A stretch of DNA of 64,000 bases. Origin: an uncultured Armatimonadota bacterium. Lineage in GTDB: Bacteria > Armatimonadota > Fimbriimonadia > Fimbriimonadales > Fimbriimonadaceae. The translations under genes were made by a program, and so were the position numbers. This document shows positions 17,712 through 25,247 of this stretch, one piece after another. Positions within the stretch are counted from its first letter, which is position 1; each line of letters opens with the position of its first letter. The notes beneath the pieces are model-generated. The model was not told where the DNA came from and searched no databases. It saw nothing but the letters and a program-made list of their open reading frames with translations. The stretch covers positions 1-64,000 of the forward strand of contig CAILEM010000008.1 of assembly GCA_903833215.1 (NCBI GenBank), written 5' to 3'.

Positions 17712-18078
17712 AATCCTTCAATTCCCAAAGCGACTCACTGTCCAAGGCTTTTAGCAATTGCCCCTCATCAAAGCGCCGCATTTCCTTAGCTAATTCCCTA
17801 AACCCTTTAAGTTCATCCTTCGAGATGTTCTCACGATCACTCTTTGCAAACCCAAATACAAAGAAGGCATGATCGCCAAGGCGAAAGAGGATAATCGTTC
17901 GAAACCCACCAGACCGACCCTCGCCTGACCTGGCAATCCGCTGTTTGATGACTCCGCCGCCCAAGTCTGCGTCAAGCAATCCCCGCTCGGCGCGATGGAC
18001 AGCATCAAGAAGGCTTTTATCTCCAATTCCTTCCCTCGCCGCGAACCGCTGAAACCACCTGTTCACGAAGATCCTCAT
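17695..18078 (-). CDS. RelE/HigB-family toxin
   Basis: A 127-residue RelE-superfamily toxin of the HigB-like subgroup, expected to cleave mRNA on the ribosome. Recognisable features are the compact start MRIFVNRWFQRFAAREG, the basic core VIKQRIARSGEGRSGGFRTIILFR and the segment HAFFVFGFAKSDRENIS, which mark this 'GGGVIKQRIAR...SGG.R' family. A longer acidic C-terminal helix reaches into the antitoxin gene. A palindromic site at 18101 lies just upstream and is the likely operator. Confidence 0.85.
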   Translation of the reverse strand: MRIFVNRWFQRFAAREGIGDKSLLDAVHRAERGLLDADLGGGVIKQRIARSGEGRSGGFRTIILFRLGDHAFFVFGFAKSDRENISKDELKGFRELAKEMRRFDEGQLLKALDSESLWELKDYEQDI

Positions 18079-18100
18079 CTCACGAGACCTACTCTTCAGA

Positions 18101-18121
18101 CTATGATACCTAGTGTGATAG
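18101..18121 (-). promoter_or_regulatory. Candidate HigBA operator/promoter
   Basis: Imperfect inverted repeat CTATGATAC-CTA-GTGTGATAG (7 of 9 arm positions pair), 23 bases upstream of the toxin ATG. On the minus strand it contains a -10-like TATCAT. Position and symmetry suit the antitoxin operator. Confidence 0.45.
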
Positions 18122-18167
18122 TTCCATAATTCGTGGCCTTACCACTTTAACATGGGTCAATTGCCCC

Positions 18168-20420
18168 CTACTCTCCGTAGGGGACCCACACGTTTTTGAC
18201 TTGGGTGGCGTGACCCAGGATTGTCTTGATATCTTGGGGGCCGCTGCCGATCCAGGTTTGCTTCAGGTTACTGACCGACATTCGCTCGACTTCGGTGGCG
18301 ACATCTGGGGAGAAGCACCAGACGGCATCGACATCTTCATGCTCGGCTAAGGTCGGAACCATCTCCTTTCGGAGCCCCGTTAGGATATTAAACACGCCGC
18401 TGGGGATGTCGGATGTTTCGAGAATTCGATAGATCTCGACGGCGGGCAACGGGTTGGCTTCCGAGGCGACCACCACAACGGTATTGCCCATCGCAATCGC
18501 ACCACATGCGAGTTCGAGAAATTCGTTGAGTGGACGTTCATCACCGCAAACGATTCCGATCACACCAACCGGCTCATTGACGGTGTAGCACAGCGCGCGC
18601 ATCGGCACCGAGTGAGCCGAACCATCCATCTTGTCGCAGCGAGAGGCGACCGAAAAGACCGATTGCACGGCGGACTCAGTACCGAGGGTCTGGAGGTTCT
18701 CGGCGAGGTAGAACATCACCTGGGCGCGACCATGACTGCTATTTGCTGCCCAACCACTCTGAGCACTTCTGGCCGCCTCAACCGCATTGCGAACGTCCTT
18801 GCGGTTTCCACGCCCAAATTCCTGTCCGTTGATGGTGAGGCTGTATCCCGAATCAGGGCGGGCCTGCTTTCCGCCTACATAAAGCTTGTGAGTGCGATCG
18901 ATGGAATGGCTCAGGGCTGCAATCTTGGCCGACTCATCATCTCCCAATCGTGTTGATTTTGGATGGCGTACGTACTCGACGAGTCCCTCTTTGCCCCCTT
19001 CCCTTCCATAGCCACTTTCGCGGAACCCACCAAATCCAGAAGCAGCATCGAAGAGATTTGTGCTGTTCACCCAAACCGTGCCTGCCTTGAGCTTTGAAGC
19101 GACATCGTGAGCGAGGTTCACGCTTTCGGTCCAAATACTCGCGGCAAGACCGTAGGGCGTGTTGTTCGCCAACTCAACCGCCTCTTTATGCGTTCGGAAG
19201 GTCATCGCGACGAGTACTGGGCCAAAAATCTCGACCTGAGCCACAGTGGCAGACGGGCTGACATTGGAGAGCAGCGTGGGCGGATAGAACCAACCCTCGG
19301 ATGGACAATTCCAGGCTGGCTGGAACATATCAGCCCCTTCGTCCACACCTTGCTTTACCAACGCGGCAATCCTTTCGAGTTGGACCGGCGCGACGATCGC
19401 ACCGATGTCGATGCTCTTGTCGAGAGGATCTCCGACCCGGAGCTTGCCCATTCGGGCTTTCACTTTCGCGAGAACACGGTCGGCAACGCTCTCCTGGATT
19501 AGGAGTCGTGAGCCGGCACAGCAAACCTGACCTTGGTTGAACCAAATTGCGTCGACGAGGCCCTCGACCGCGCTATCGATGTCGGAGTCTTCGAAAATGA
19601 TGTAAGGCGACTTGCCGCCAAGTTCCAGCGAGAGCTTTTTGCCGGTACCGGCGGTTGCCTTTCGAATGATCCGCCCAACTTCGGTTGATCCGGTAAAGGC
19701 GATCTTGTCGACACCCGGATGATCGACGATCAGACGCCCCGTTTCACCGTCGCCGGTAACGATGTTCACTACACCGGGCGGAAGTCCAACGTGATCGCAA
19801 ATCTCCGCGAAGAGCAGGGCAGTGAGGGAAGTGAACTCGGCAGGCTTTAGTACGACGGTATTCCCCATCGCGAGAGCAGGAGCAACCTTCCAGGCTAGCA
19901 TCAGCAGAGGGAAATTCCAGGGGATGATCTGACCGCAAACGCCTACCGGTGTACCTCCGGGCAGCTCGGTTTCCATCGCATCTGCCCATCCGGCATGGTG
20001 ATAGAAATGGCGCACAACGAGCGGAATGTCGAGATCACGCGTCTCTCGGATCGGTTTGCCGTTATCCAAAGACTCCAGGACGGCGAAGAGCCTCGCATGC
20101 TTCTGGATCTGACGCGCTATGGCATAGAGGAACTTTCCACGGGGATAGCCTCCAAGTTCCCACCACGTTTGCCGCGCAACGGATGCCGCAGAGACCGCCG
20201 CGTCCACATCTTGTGCCGTTCCTTGGGCAAGGGTTGCCAGGACCTTCGCGGTGGATGGGCTAAGGGTCTCAAAGGATTTTCCCTCGGCTGCAAGGACAAA
20301 TCGCCCGCCAATAAAGTGTCCAAATGTCCGTCCATGATCTCCTAACCACTTCTGGGCAACTTCAGCACCCTCGGGGGCGGTGCCATAACTCATTTCTTCG
20401 TAAATCTCTAGGATAGACAT
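18168..20420 (-). CDS. ALDH16-type tandem-domain aldehyde dehydrogenase
   Basis: A 750-residue NAD-dependent aldehyde dehydrogenase. Residues ~30-490 form a complete ALDH domain: PWNFPLLMLAWK, FTGSTEVG, the general base in LELGGKSP, and the catalytic Cys300 in NQGQVCCAG. Residues ~505-750 resemble the start of a second ALDH unit (KLYVGGKQARPDSGYS, MGNTVVVVASEANPLPAVE) that stops before any catalytic cysteine. This tandem layout matches the ALDH16 family, where the second domain is catalytically dead and structural. It follows deoC by four bases on the same strand. An attractive role is oxidation of acetaldehyde released by DeoC, feeding deoxyribose carbon to acetate. The pathway link is inferred from the pairing. 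Confidence 0.9.
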   Translation of the reverse strand: MSILEIYEEMSYGTAPEGAEVAQKWLGDHGRTFGHFIGGRFVLAAEGKSFETLSPSTAKVLATLAQGTAQDVDAAVSAASVARQTWWELGGYPRGKFLYAIARQIQKHARLFAVLESLDNGKPIRETRDLDIPLVVRHFYHHAGWADAMETELPGGTPVGVCGQIIPWNFPLLMLAWKVAPALAMGNTVVLKPAEFTSLTALLFAEICDHVGLPPGVVNIVTGDGETGRLIVDHPGVDKIAFTGSTEVGRIIRKATAGTGKKLSLELGGKSPYIIFEDSDIDSAVEGLVDAIWFNQGQVCCAGSRLLIQESVADRVLAKVKARMGKLRVGDPLDKSIDIGAIVAPVQLERIAALVKQGVDEGADMFQPAWNCPSEGWFYPPTLLSNVSPSATVAQVEIFGPVLVAMTFRTHKEAVELANNTPYGLAASIWTESVNLAHDVASKLKAGTVWVNSTNLFDAASGFGGFRESGYGREGGKEGLVEYVRHPKSTRLGDDESAKIAALSHSIDRTHKLYVGGKQARPDSGYSLTINGQEFGRGNRKDVRNAVEAARSAQSGWAANSSHGRAQVMFYLAENLQTLGTESAVQSVFSVASRCDKMDGSAHSVPMRALCYTVNEPVGVIGIVCGDERPLNEFLELACGAIAMGNTVVVVASEANPLPAVEIYRILETSDIPSGVFNILTGLRKEMVPTLAEHEDVDAVWCFSPDVATEVERMSVSNLKQTWIGSGPQDIKTILGHATQVKNVWVPYGE

Positions 20421-20424
20421 GGTT

Positions 20425-21408
20425 TTAAGGCATCGGATGCCGGTTATAGGCGGAATAGTGGCCGGTGGCGGCGTGGTCTAGCTGGCGTTCGATGTCGGAC
20501 AAAAGGCTGCTGGCTCCGATACGGAACAATTCATTTCGAACCCAAGCATCGCCGAGTTCCTCTTTCATCAGGATCAGCCAATCCAATGATTGCTTCGCGG
20601 TTCGAATCCCTCCCGCAGGCTTGTATCCAACCTTGAATCCCGTCTGGGCTTCATAATCGCGGATTTGGCGCACCATAACCAATCCCACCGGTAATGTCGC
20701 ATTCACAGATTCCTTACCAGTCGAGGTCTTAATGAAGTCGGCGCCGGCCATCATTGCTACCGCGCTTGCCTTTCCGACGTTGGTTAGTGTCCCAAGTTCG
20801 CCTGTCGCAAGAATGGTTTTGAGGTGGGCTTCTCCACATGCTTCGCGAAACGCGGCGATCTCGTCGTATAGTGCTCGCCAATCGTGTGTAAGAACGTGGG
20901 CGCGAGTGATCACGATATCGATTTCTGATGCGCCAGCGGCAACGCTAGCCTTGATTTCATCAACTCGTTGCTGAAACGGACTCAAACCATGAGGAAACCC
21001 CGCGGCAACGGCGGCAACCGGAATACCAGATCCCGCGAGTGCCTTCACCGCGGTTGAGACCATCGCGTGGTAGACGCAAACGGCACCGACCCGAACGCCT
21101 ATGGACTCAGCTCCAAGCGTTTCCAACAGGTCTGATCGCACGGGGCGTTTAGCCTTGGCGCATAGTCGCTGGACGTTACCGGGAGTGTCATCCCCACCCA
21201 GCGTCGTTAGGTCGATGCACGAAATGGCGCGGAGCAGCCAGGCGACTTGGTTCTTCTTTTTGACCGATCTCCGGGCGGGAAGGGTCGCAGCGCGACGTTC
21301 AACGGCGCTACGATTGATACGAATGGAATCCACCCAATCCAGATCCAGAGGAATTCCTGGGTTCCGCTGGATGTTATTGAGCAGACCATGAAGATCCTGC
21401 ACGGACAT
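20425..21408 (-). CDS. deoC: Deoxyribose-phosphate aldolase
   Basis: Class I aldolase cleaving 2-deoxyribose-5-phosphate to glyceraldehyde-3-phosphate and acetaldehyde in nucleoside catabolism. At 327 residues it is the long type, with an N-terminal extension before the barrel. Conserved segments are IDLTTLGGDDTPGNV, ASEIDIVITRAHVL and the Schiff-base lysine in ADFIKTSTGKES, then GYKPAGGIRT. It is the first gene of a two-gene operon with the ALDH16-type dehydrogenase and diverges from the sugar-binding lipoprotein gene. Confidence 0.94.
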   Translation of the reverse strand: MSVQDLHGLLNNIQRNPGIPLDLDWVDSIRINRSAVERRAATLPARRSVKKKNQVAWLLRAISCIDLTTLGGDDTPGNVQRLCAKAKRPVRSDLLETLGAESIGVRVGAVCVYHAMVSTAVKALAGSGIPVAAVAAGFPHGLSPFQQRVDEIKASVAAGASEIDIVITRAHVLTHDWRALYDEIAAFREACGEAHLKTILATGELGTLTNVGKASAVAMMAGADFIKTSTGKESVNATLPVGLVMVRQIRDYEAQTGFKVGYKPAGGIRTAKQSLDWLILMKEELGDAWVRNELFRIGASSLLSDIERQLDHAATGHYSAYNRHPMP

Positions 21409-21450
21409 ACCAGCATTTTAGCGTGAATGGATTCCAATTGCTCTGCGTCG

Positions 21451-21456
21451 TATACT
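21451..21456 (+). promoter_or_regulatory. -10 element of the binding-protein gene
   Basis: TATACT lies 11 bases before the ATG at 21468, implying a very short or absent leader. No good -35 hexamer is visible at 17 bases upstream. Confidence 0.35.
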
Positions 21457-21467
21457 GCGGATCAATC

Positions 21468-22538
21468 ATGTTGAAGCGTTCAAAGTTGTTGCTCATAGGA
21501 CTCGCCTTGGTCATTGTTGGCTGCCAGAAGGAAGCACCGGTTACGGGAGACCCGAAACCAGCCGATTCAGGATCAGGATCAGGATCAGGATCAGGCTTCA
21601 AGATCGTGTTTATTCCAAAGAACACCGGCAATCCTTACTTCAAGGACGTGATCAAGGGATTCGAGGACGCCAGCGCAGAGATCAAGGCCTCGTTTGTTAC
21701 CACTGGTCCCGCAAATGGCGACGCCACTTCACAGATTAGCTACATCAAAGACCAAATCCAACGCGGAGTCGACGTGATTGCTTTGGCTGCAAATAGCCCA
21801 GATGCCTTGAACCCAGTTCTCGACGAGGCTAAAGCCAAGGGTATTACGGTGCTCACCGTTGACGCCGACTTGGCCAAAAACGAATCCCATCGTGATGCCG
21901 CCGTCATCCCGACCGACTTCAGCAAACTCGGCGAGAGCCAGGTCGAACTTTTGGGCTCACTCATCGGCTATGAAGGTCCTTTTGCCATTTTGAGCGCCAC
22001 AACCGATGCCCCCAACCAGAATGCTTGGATCGCAACGATGAAGGACACCCTCAAGCAGCCTAAGTACGCGAAGATGAAACTCATCGACACGGTATACGGC
22101 AACGATGATGCTGAAAAGAGCACCACCGTTTGCGAAGCGCTCCTATCCAAGCACCCAGACCTTCGAGGCATCATTTCTCCAACGAGCGTTGGTCTCGCCG
22201 CTTCGGCGCAGACGCTCCAGCTATCCGGTGCGTATCCCGGCGGCCCACACGCAGTTGGCAAGGGTGTTCAGCTCACAGGTCTCAGCACTCCAAACCAGCT
22301 CAAGAAGTTTGTTCAGAACGGCACCGTAACGTCCTTCCAGCTTTGGAGTCCACGAGATATGGGCTACATTGCCACCTATCTTGGCCAGCAGATCCACTCC
22401 GGAAAACTCAAACCAGCCGAAGGCGGCAAGTTCACTGCTGGCAAATTGGGCGAAAAGACTTTTGGCAAGCTGAACGTCGTCGCCGCTGGTCCGTTGCTCA
22501 CGTTTGATAAGTCGAATATCGCCAAATACGACTTCTAG
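21468..22538 (+). CDS. Periplasmic sugar-binding lipoprotein (RhaS/LsrB-like)
   Basis: A 356-residue type 1 periplasmic binding protein of the ribose/rhamnose/autoinducer-2 group. A lipoprotein signal ends in LALVIVGC (lipidated Cys18). A Ser-Gly linker encoded by a hexanucleotide repeat follows, then FKIVFIPKNTGNPYFKDVIKGF, QRGVDVIALAANSPDAL, the hinge segment LTVDADL and SFQLWSPRDMGY. Such proteins deliver a sugar to an ABC importer, but no permease or ATPase gene is present in the window, so it is an orphan. The ATG at 21468 is chosen because it starts the signal peptide; the frame is open a little further upstream. A strong terminator follows. Confidence 0.88.
   Translation: MLKRSKLLLIGLALVIVGCQKEAPVTGDPKPADSGSGSGSGSGFKIVFIPKNTGNPYFKDVIKGFEDASAEIKASFVTTGPANGDATSQISYIKDQIQRGVDVIALAANSPDALNPVLDEAKAKGITVLTVDADLAKNESHRDAAVIPTDFSKLGESQVELLGSLIGYEGPFAILSATTDAPNQNAWIATMKDTLKQPKYAKMKLIDTVYGNDDAEKSTTVCEALLSKHPDLRGIISPTSVGLAASAQTLQLSGAYPGGPHAVGKGVQLTGLSTPNQLKKFVQNGTVTSFQLWSPRDMGYIATYLGQQIHSGKLKPAEGGKFTAGKLGEKTFGKLNVVAAGPLLTFDKSNIAKYDF
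21567..21595 (+). repeat. In-frame hexanucleotide microsatellite (TCAGGA)n
   Basis: Four full TCAGGA units plus a partial fifth, encoding the Ser-Gly repeat after the lipobox of the binding protein. Slippage would change linker length without breaking the frame. Confidence 0.8.
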
Positions 22539-22555
22539 TCGACGTGATTGTCATG

Positions 22556-22604
22556 ACATCTCCTAGGGTTGCGTAAGCATCCGTAGGAGATGTTTTTCTT
22601 TTTG
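22556..22604 (+). terminator. Intrinsic terminator of the binding-protein gene
   Basis: Ten-base perfect arms ACATCTCCTA (22556-22565) and TAGGAGATGT (22584-22593), followed immediately by TTTTCTTTTTG. Confidence 0.9.
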
Positions 22605-22651
22605 ACCCGAATCTCCCACCAAAGCGTCTCGGTTTGTAAGAGTCAACTTGT

Positions 22652-24019
22652 ATGCCTGCTGTGAGTTCTGCCAAGTTCAAGAAATTGACAGGCCAAGCCT
22701 TTGGCTGTGGTTGCCTCAGTCTTTTGCTCTGCGTCTTCGGCGGCTTCCTGTTGATCACCCGAATGTTCCGTGAGGACTCAGCAAAGCTTCCATCTGATCT
22801 TGATTTGGCTCGCAGCATGGAATTGCCGCTTGAGGTAGGCGACCTCCACCAGGGCATGTCTGCCACTTCCGAGAATGCAGCACCTGTCTATCTAGAAGCA
22901 ATCAAGGAATTCCACAAACTCCCTGAAGATGAATCGCGTCACCTTTGGTTACCGCGCAATCCCACGGCGAGGGATCGTGCAGTTCGAAATAAGGCAATCA
23001 AATCCTTCGCACCGGTTCTTCGTCTGATCGAACAGGCGTCGCGACTTCCCCGCTGCGATTTCGGTGAACTCCAAATCGCATCAGCAAGTATGAGGTTCGT
23101 GAACAGGCCGATGCTGCAGCATGAGCGTGAGTTTTCGCAGATATCCAATTATGTGATCGCTGATGCTCGCATCAAAATCTCGCAGCTGGATTTTGATGGA
23201 GCCGTCCAGGATTTATTAACACTTAAACGGATGGCGAATCACTGCCCCGAGTTTTCTGTGACCACAGGAGTTGCATGGCCTTTCTACGCGGACATGAGCA
23301 TGATGAGTGGACTCTGGCGAGTGACGCTTCGCTATCCAAAGGATCCTGTGATGCTTGGCCAAATCAGCCAACTCGTTAATGACATCAAGATCCCAAATCT
23401 CTACAAGTCGATTCAGGCCAGGTTCGTGCTTGGACGAACAACCATTCAGCAGATGAAGAGTTTGCAGGAAGTCGGTCTTGATCAAACGACTCCTGAAGCC
23501 TTTACGAAAGCAGTAGACGCTCTGTTCCAATCACCTGGCGTCAGACAGGCGTTCGATGAACGGTTCGTCAGAACCTATATCAGGACTTTCAAGGCGCTTC
23601 CTCAGGATCATGAAGACTGGATGCGGATTCACACGGTGCTCAAAAGACTCAACAAGGAAGTTGCCGACGATCAGAGCATCGACAACGTCATCAACCGCGC
23701 CCTAGGAATAGCCAGCGCAAATGCGCCGCTCATGCACGGCTGGCTTCAGACGCAACAGAGGATCTTAGCCCAGGCGATCTCCGTACTCCGCCAACGGAGC
23801 ACCACCGGTCACTATCCGCCAAACCTGCCGCTTACAGGGGAGTTGTCGATCGACCCGTTCTCGCAGAAACCGCTCCGATATGCACCCACTCTTTATGGCT
23901 TTGAGATCTCCAACACCGTAATGGACTTTGGAAAGCAATGTCCCTATTACATGAAGCGACCCATTGTCTTCAAATATGATGAAAGGCGGGAACCACCCAT
24001 AAACAGGACGGCGTACTAA
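22652..24019 (+). CDS. Membrane-anchored protein of unknown function
   Basis: A 455-residue protein I do not recognise. A Cys/Gly-rich hydrophobic segment at about 18-37 (GCGCLSLLLCVFGGFLLI) anchors it, with the remainder outside the cytoplasm. The body is mainly alpha-helical (repeated AIKEF, LDFDGAVQDLLTLKRMA, RMHTVLKRLNKE-like stretches) and the end contains SIDPFSQKPLRYAPT. A 'DPFSGKPLRY'-type motif also ends many helical-repeat proteins of planctomycete-like bacteria. It lies directly upstream of the ECF sigma factor gene, and a candidate sigma-dependent promoter sits in its last codons. No function is proposed. Confidence 0.7.
   Translation: MPAVSSAKFKKLTGQAFGCGCLSLLLCVFGGFLLITRMFREDSAKLPSDLDLARSMELPLEVGDLHQGMSATSENAAPVYLEAIKEFHKLPEDESRHLWLPRNPTARDRAVRNKAIKSFAPVLRLIEQASRLPRCDFGELQIASASMRFVNRPMLQHEREFSQISNYVIADARIKISQLDFDGAVQDLLTLKRMANHCPEFSVTTGVAWPFYADMSMMSGLWRVTLRYPKDPVMLGQISQLVNDIKIPNLYKSIQARFVLGRTTIQQMKSLQEVGLDQTTPEAFTKAVDALFQSPGVRQAFDERFVRTYIRTFKALPQDHEDWMRIHTVLKRLNKEVADDQSIDNVINRALGIASANAPLMHGWLQTQQRILAQAISVLRQRSTTGHYPPNLPLTGELSIDPFSQKPLRYAPTLYGFEISNTVMDFGKQCPYYMKRPIVFKYDERREPPINRTAY
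23989..24014 (+). promoter_or_regulatory. Candidate ECF sigma-dependent promoter upstream of the sigma gene
   Basis: GGAAC (23989-23993), an 18-base spacer and CGT (24012-24014), inside the end of the preceding gene and about 32 bases before the sigma ATG. The same layout occurs before htrA at 25164. GGAAC is the hallmark -35 core of sigma-E-type promoters. Confidence 0.5.
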
Positions 24020-24045
24020 ACTTCGTCTCTAGGGTTTTCTGCATT

Positions 24046-24642
24046 ATGCTCTTCTCTGCGACTAAAGAAAGGACGACATCGGTCGGGGATCGCTCTCGGT
24101 TATTCGAGAGTTTGATTCAAGATTCGTACAAGCAGGCTTACGGGCTTGCCTACCGCCTAACTGGAAATGTTGCAGAGGCTGAAGACCTCGTCCAAGAGTC
24201 GTTTGTGCGTGCGTATCGCTTCTTTCATCGGTACGACGACAACCTCCCATTTACGAGTTGGTTGTATCGCATCATGACGAACGCCCACATCGACATGGTT
24301 CGCCGTCGCGGTCGGCTGAAGACAACAAGTTTGGAGGCCTCGGGAACTGATGGCGCAACCACTTGGGACTTGCCAGACCACGATGCATCGCCTGACCGTC
24401 ATATGCTCACAAATGCCCTTGACGAGCCGGTGCAGAAGGCGCTAACCTCGATGACGCCGGAATTTCGAACGGCAGTATTGCTTGCGGACGTAGAAGGGCT
24501 TGCGTATGAAGAGGTTGCAGAAATCATGAAAACCTCGGTCGGAACTGTCCGATCCCGCATTCATCGCGGTAGGAAGCAGATCCGCACGTACCTTTTAAAG
24601 CATGCACCCCAAACCTATCGGAGTTTTTGCGATGAATTGTAA
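24046..24642 (+). CDS. ECF (sigma-E-like) RNA polymerase sigma factor
   Basis: A 198-residue extracytoplasmic-function sigma factor. Region 2 (about 25-95: YGLAYRLTGNVAEAEDLVQESFVRAYRFFHRYD, then FTSWLYRIMTNAHIDMVRRR) recognises the -10 element. Region 4 (about 125-185: LTSMTPEFRTAVLLADVEGLAYEEVAEIM then GTVRSRIHRGRKQIR) recognises the -35. The cognate zinc-binding anti-sigma gene overlaps its end by 11 bases, and htrA follows, so the regulon probably concerns misfolded envelope proteins. Likely autoregulated through the GGAAC-N18-CGT element. Confidence 0.94.
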   Translation: MLFSATKERTTSVGDRSRLFESLIQDSYKQAYGLAYRLTGNVAEAEDLVQESFVRAYRFFHRYDDNLPFTSWLYRIMTNAHIDMVRRRGRLKTTSLEASGTDGATTWDLPDHDASPDRHMLTNALDEPVQKALTSMTPEFRTAVLLADVEGLAYEEVAEIMKTSVGTVRSRIHRGRKQIRTYLLKHAPQTYRSFCDEL

Positions 24643-25081
24643 AACCGTGCAAAGTCGCCTTTCGGCGTACCTTGATCGCGAACTCGGCGGCGATGAGTTG
24701 CTCCAAATGAGGGCTCATATGTCCGTCTGTAGCGACTGTCGAAGTGAAGCAGAGGGCCTTCGGGCACTCAAAGCATTAATTGGTGGCATGCAATGTCCAG
24801 AGCCTCCGGAAGATCTCGCGGAAAGACTCACTGCGAATATGCTTCGCCAAAGATATGAGGAACCTCGAAAGACGGTTCGGTTTTCGGCCCTCATGTTTGC
24901 TGGCGTCAGTGCATGTTCGATGGCGGTGACGCTTCTTGTGCTTACTTATAGCCAAGGGCATCACCAAGACCAGCCGACTGCGCGAAACAACTCAGCCGCA
25001 ATTACCCAAGATGGGGCTTTTGGCGGAGACGGATTCGGTAGCGGCCCAATGCTGTCGGCGGCAAATTTCGGCCCCCGATAA
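24632..25081 (+). CDS. Zinc-finger (ZAS) anti-sigma factor, membrane anchored
   Basis: A 149-residue anti-sigma factor. The N-terminal zinc-binding domain begins MNCKTVQSRLSAYLDRELGG and contains the HMSVCSDC (Hx3Cx2C) signature. A single transmembrane helix lies at about 88-108 (MFAGVSACSMAVTLLVLTY), and a short Gly-rich tail is outside. It should hold the sigma factor at the membrane until stress-triggered release. The ATG at 24632 lies inside the sigma gene (sigma ends GATGAATTGTAA), giving tight coupling; the frame opens upstream to 24602. Confidence 0.88.
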   Translation: MNCKTVQSRLSAYLDRELGGDELLQMRAHMSVCSDCRSEAEGLRALKALIGGMQCPEPPEDLAERLTANMLRQRYEEPRKTVRFSALMFAGVSACSMAVTLLVLTYSQGHHQDQPTARNNSAAITQDGAFGGDGFGSGPMLSAANFGPR

Positions 25082-25163
25082 CCTATCCGCCAGCTTAGGA
25101 TCGTATCCTACTGATTCACAACGGATCCAATGATTCCCTGTTTCGTAAATCTCTCGTAAGTAC

Positions 25164-25189
25164 GGAACTCGTTACCCAGTAACCGACGT
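25164..25189 (+). promoter_or_regulatory. Candidate ECF sigma-dependent promoter of htrA
   Basis: GGAAC (25164-25168), 18-base spacer, CGT (25187-25189), about 58 bases before the htrA ATG. Spacing and both boxes match the element before the sigma gene. The spacer also contains a small palindrome, GTTACCCAGTAAC. Confidence 0.55.
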
Positions 25190-25247
25190 TACGAAATTTA
25201 CCGAACGATCCATCGTTCGCTCAATAAAGAAACCAACGGAAAGAAAA

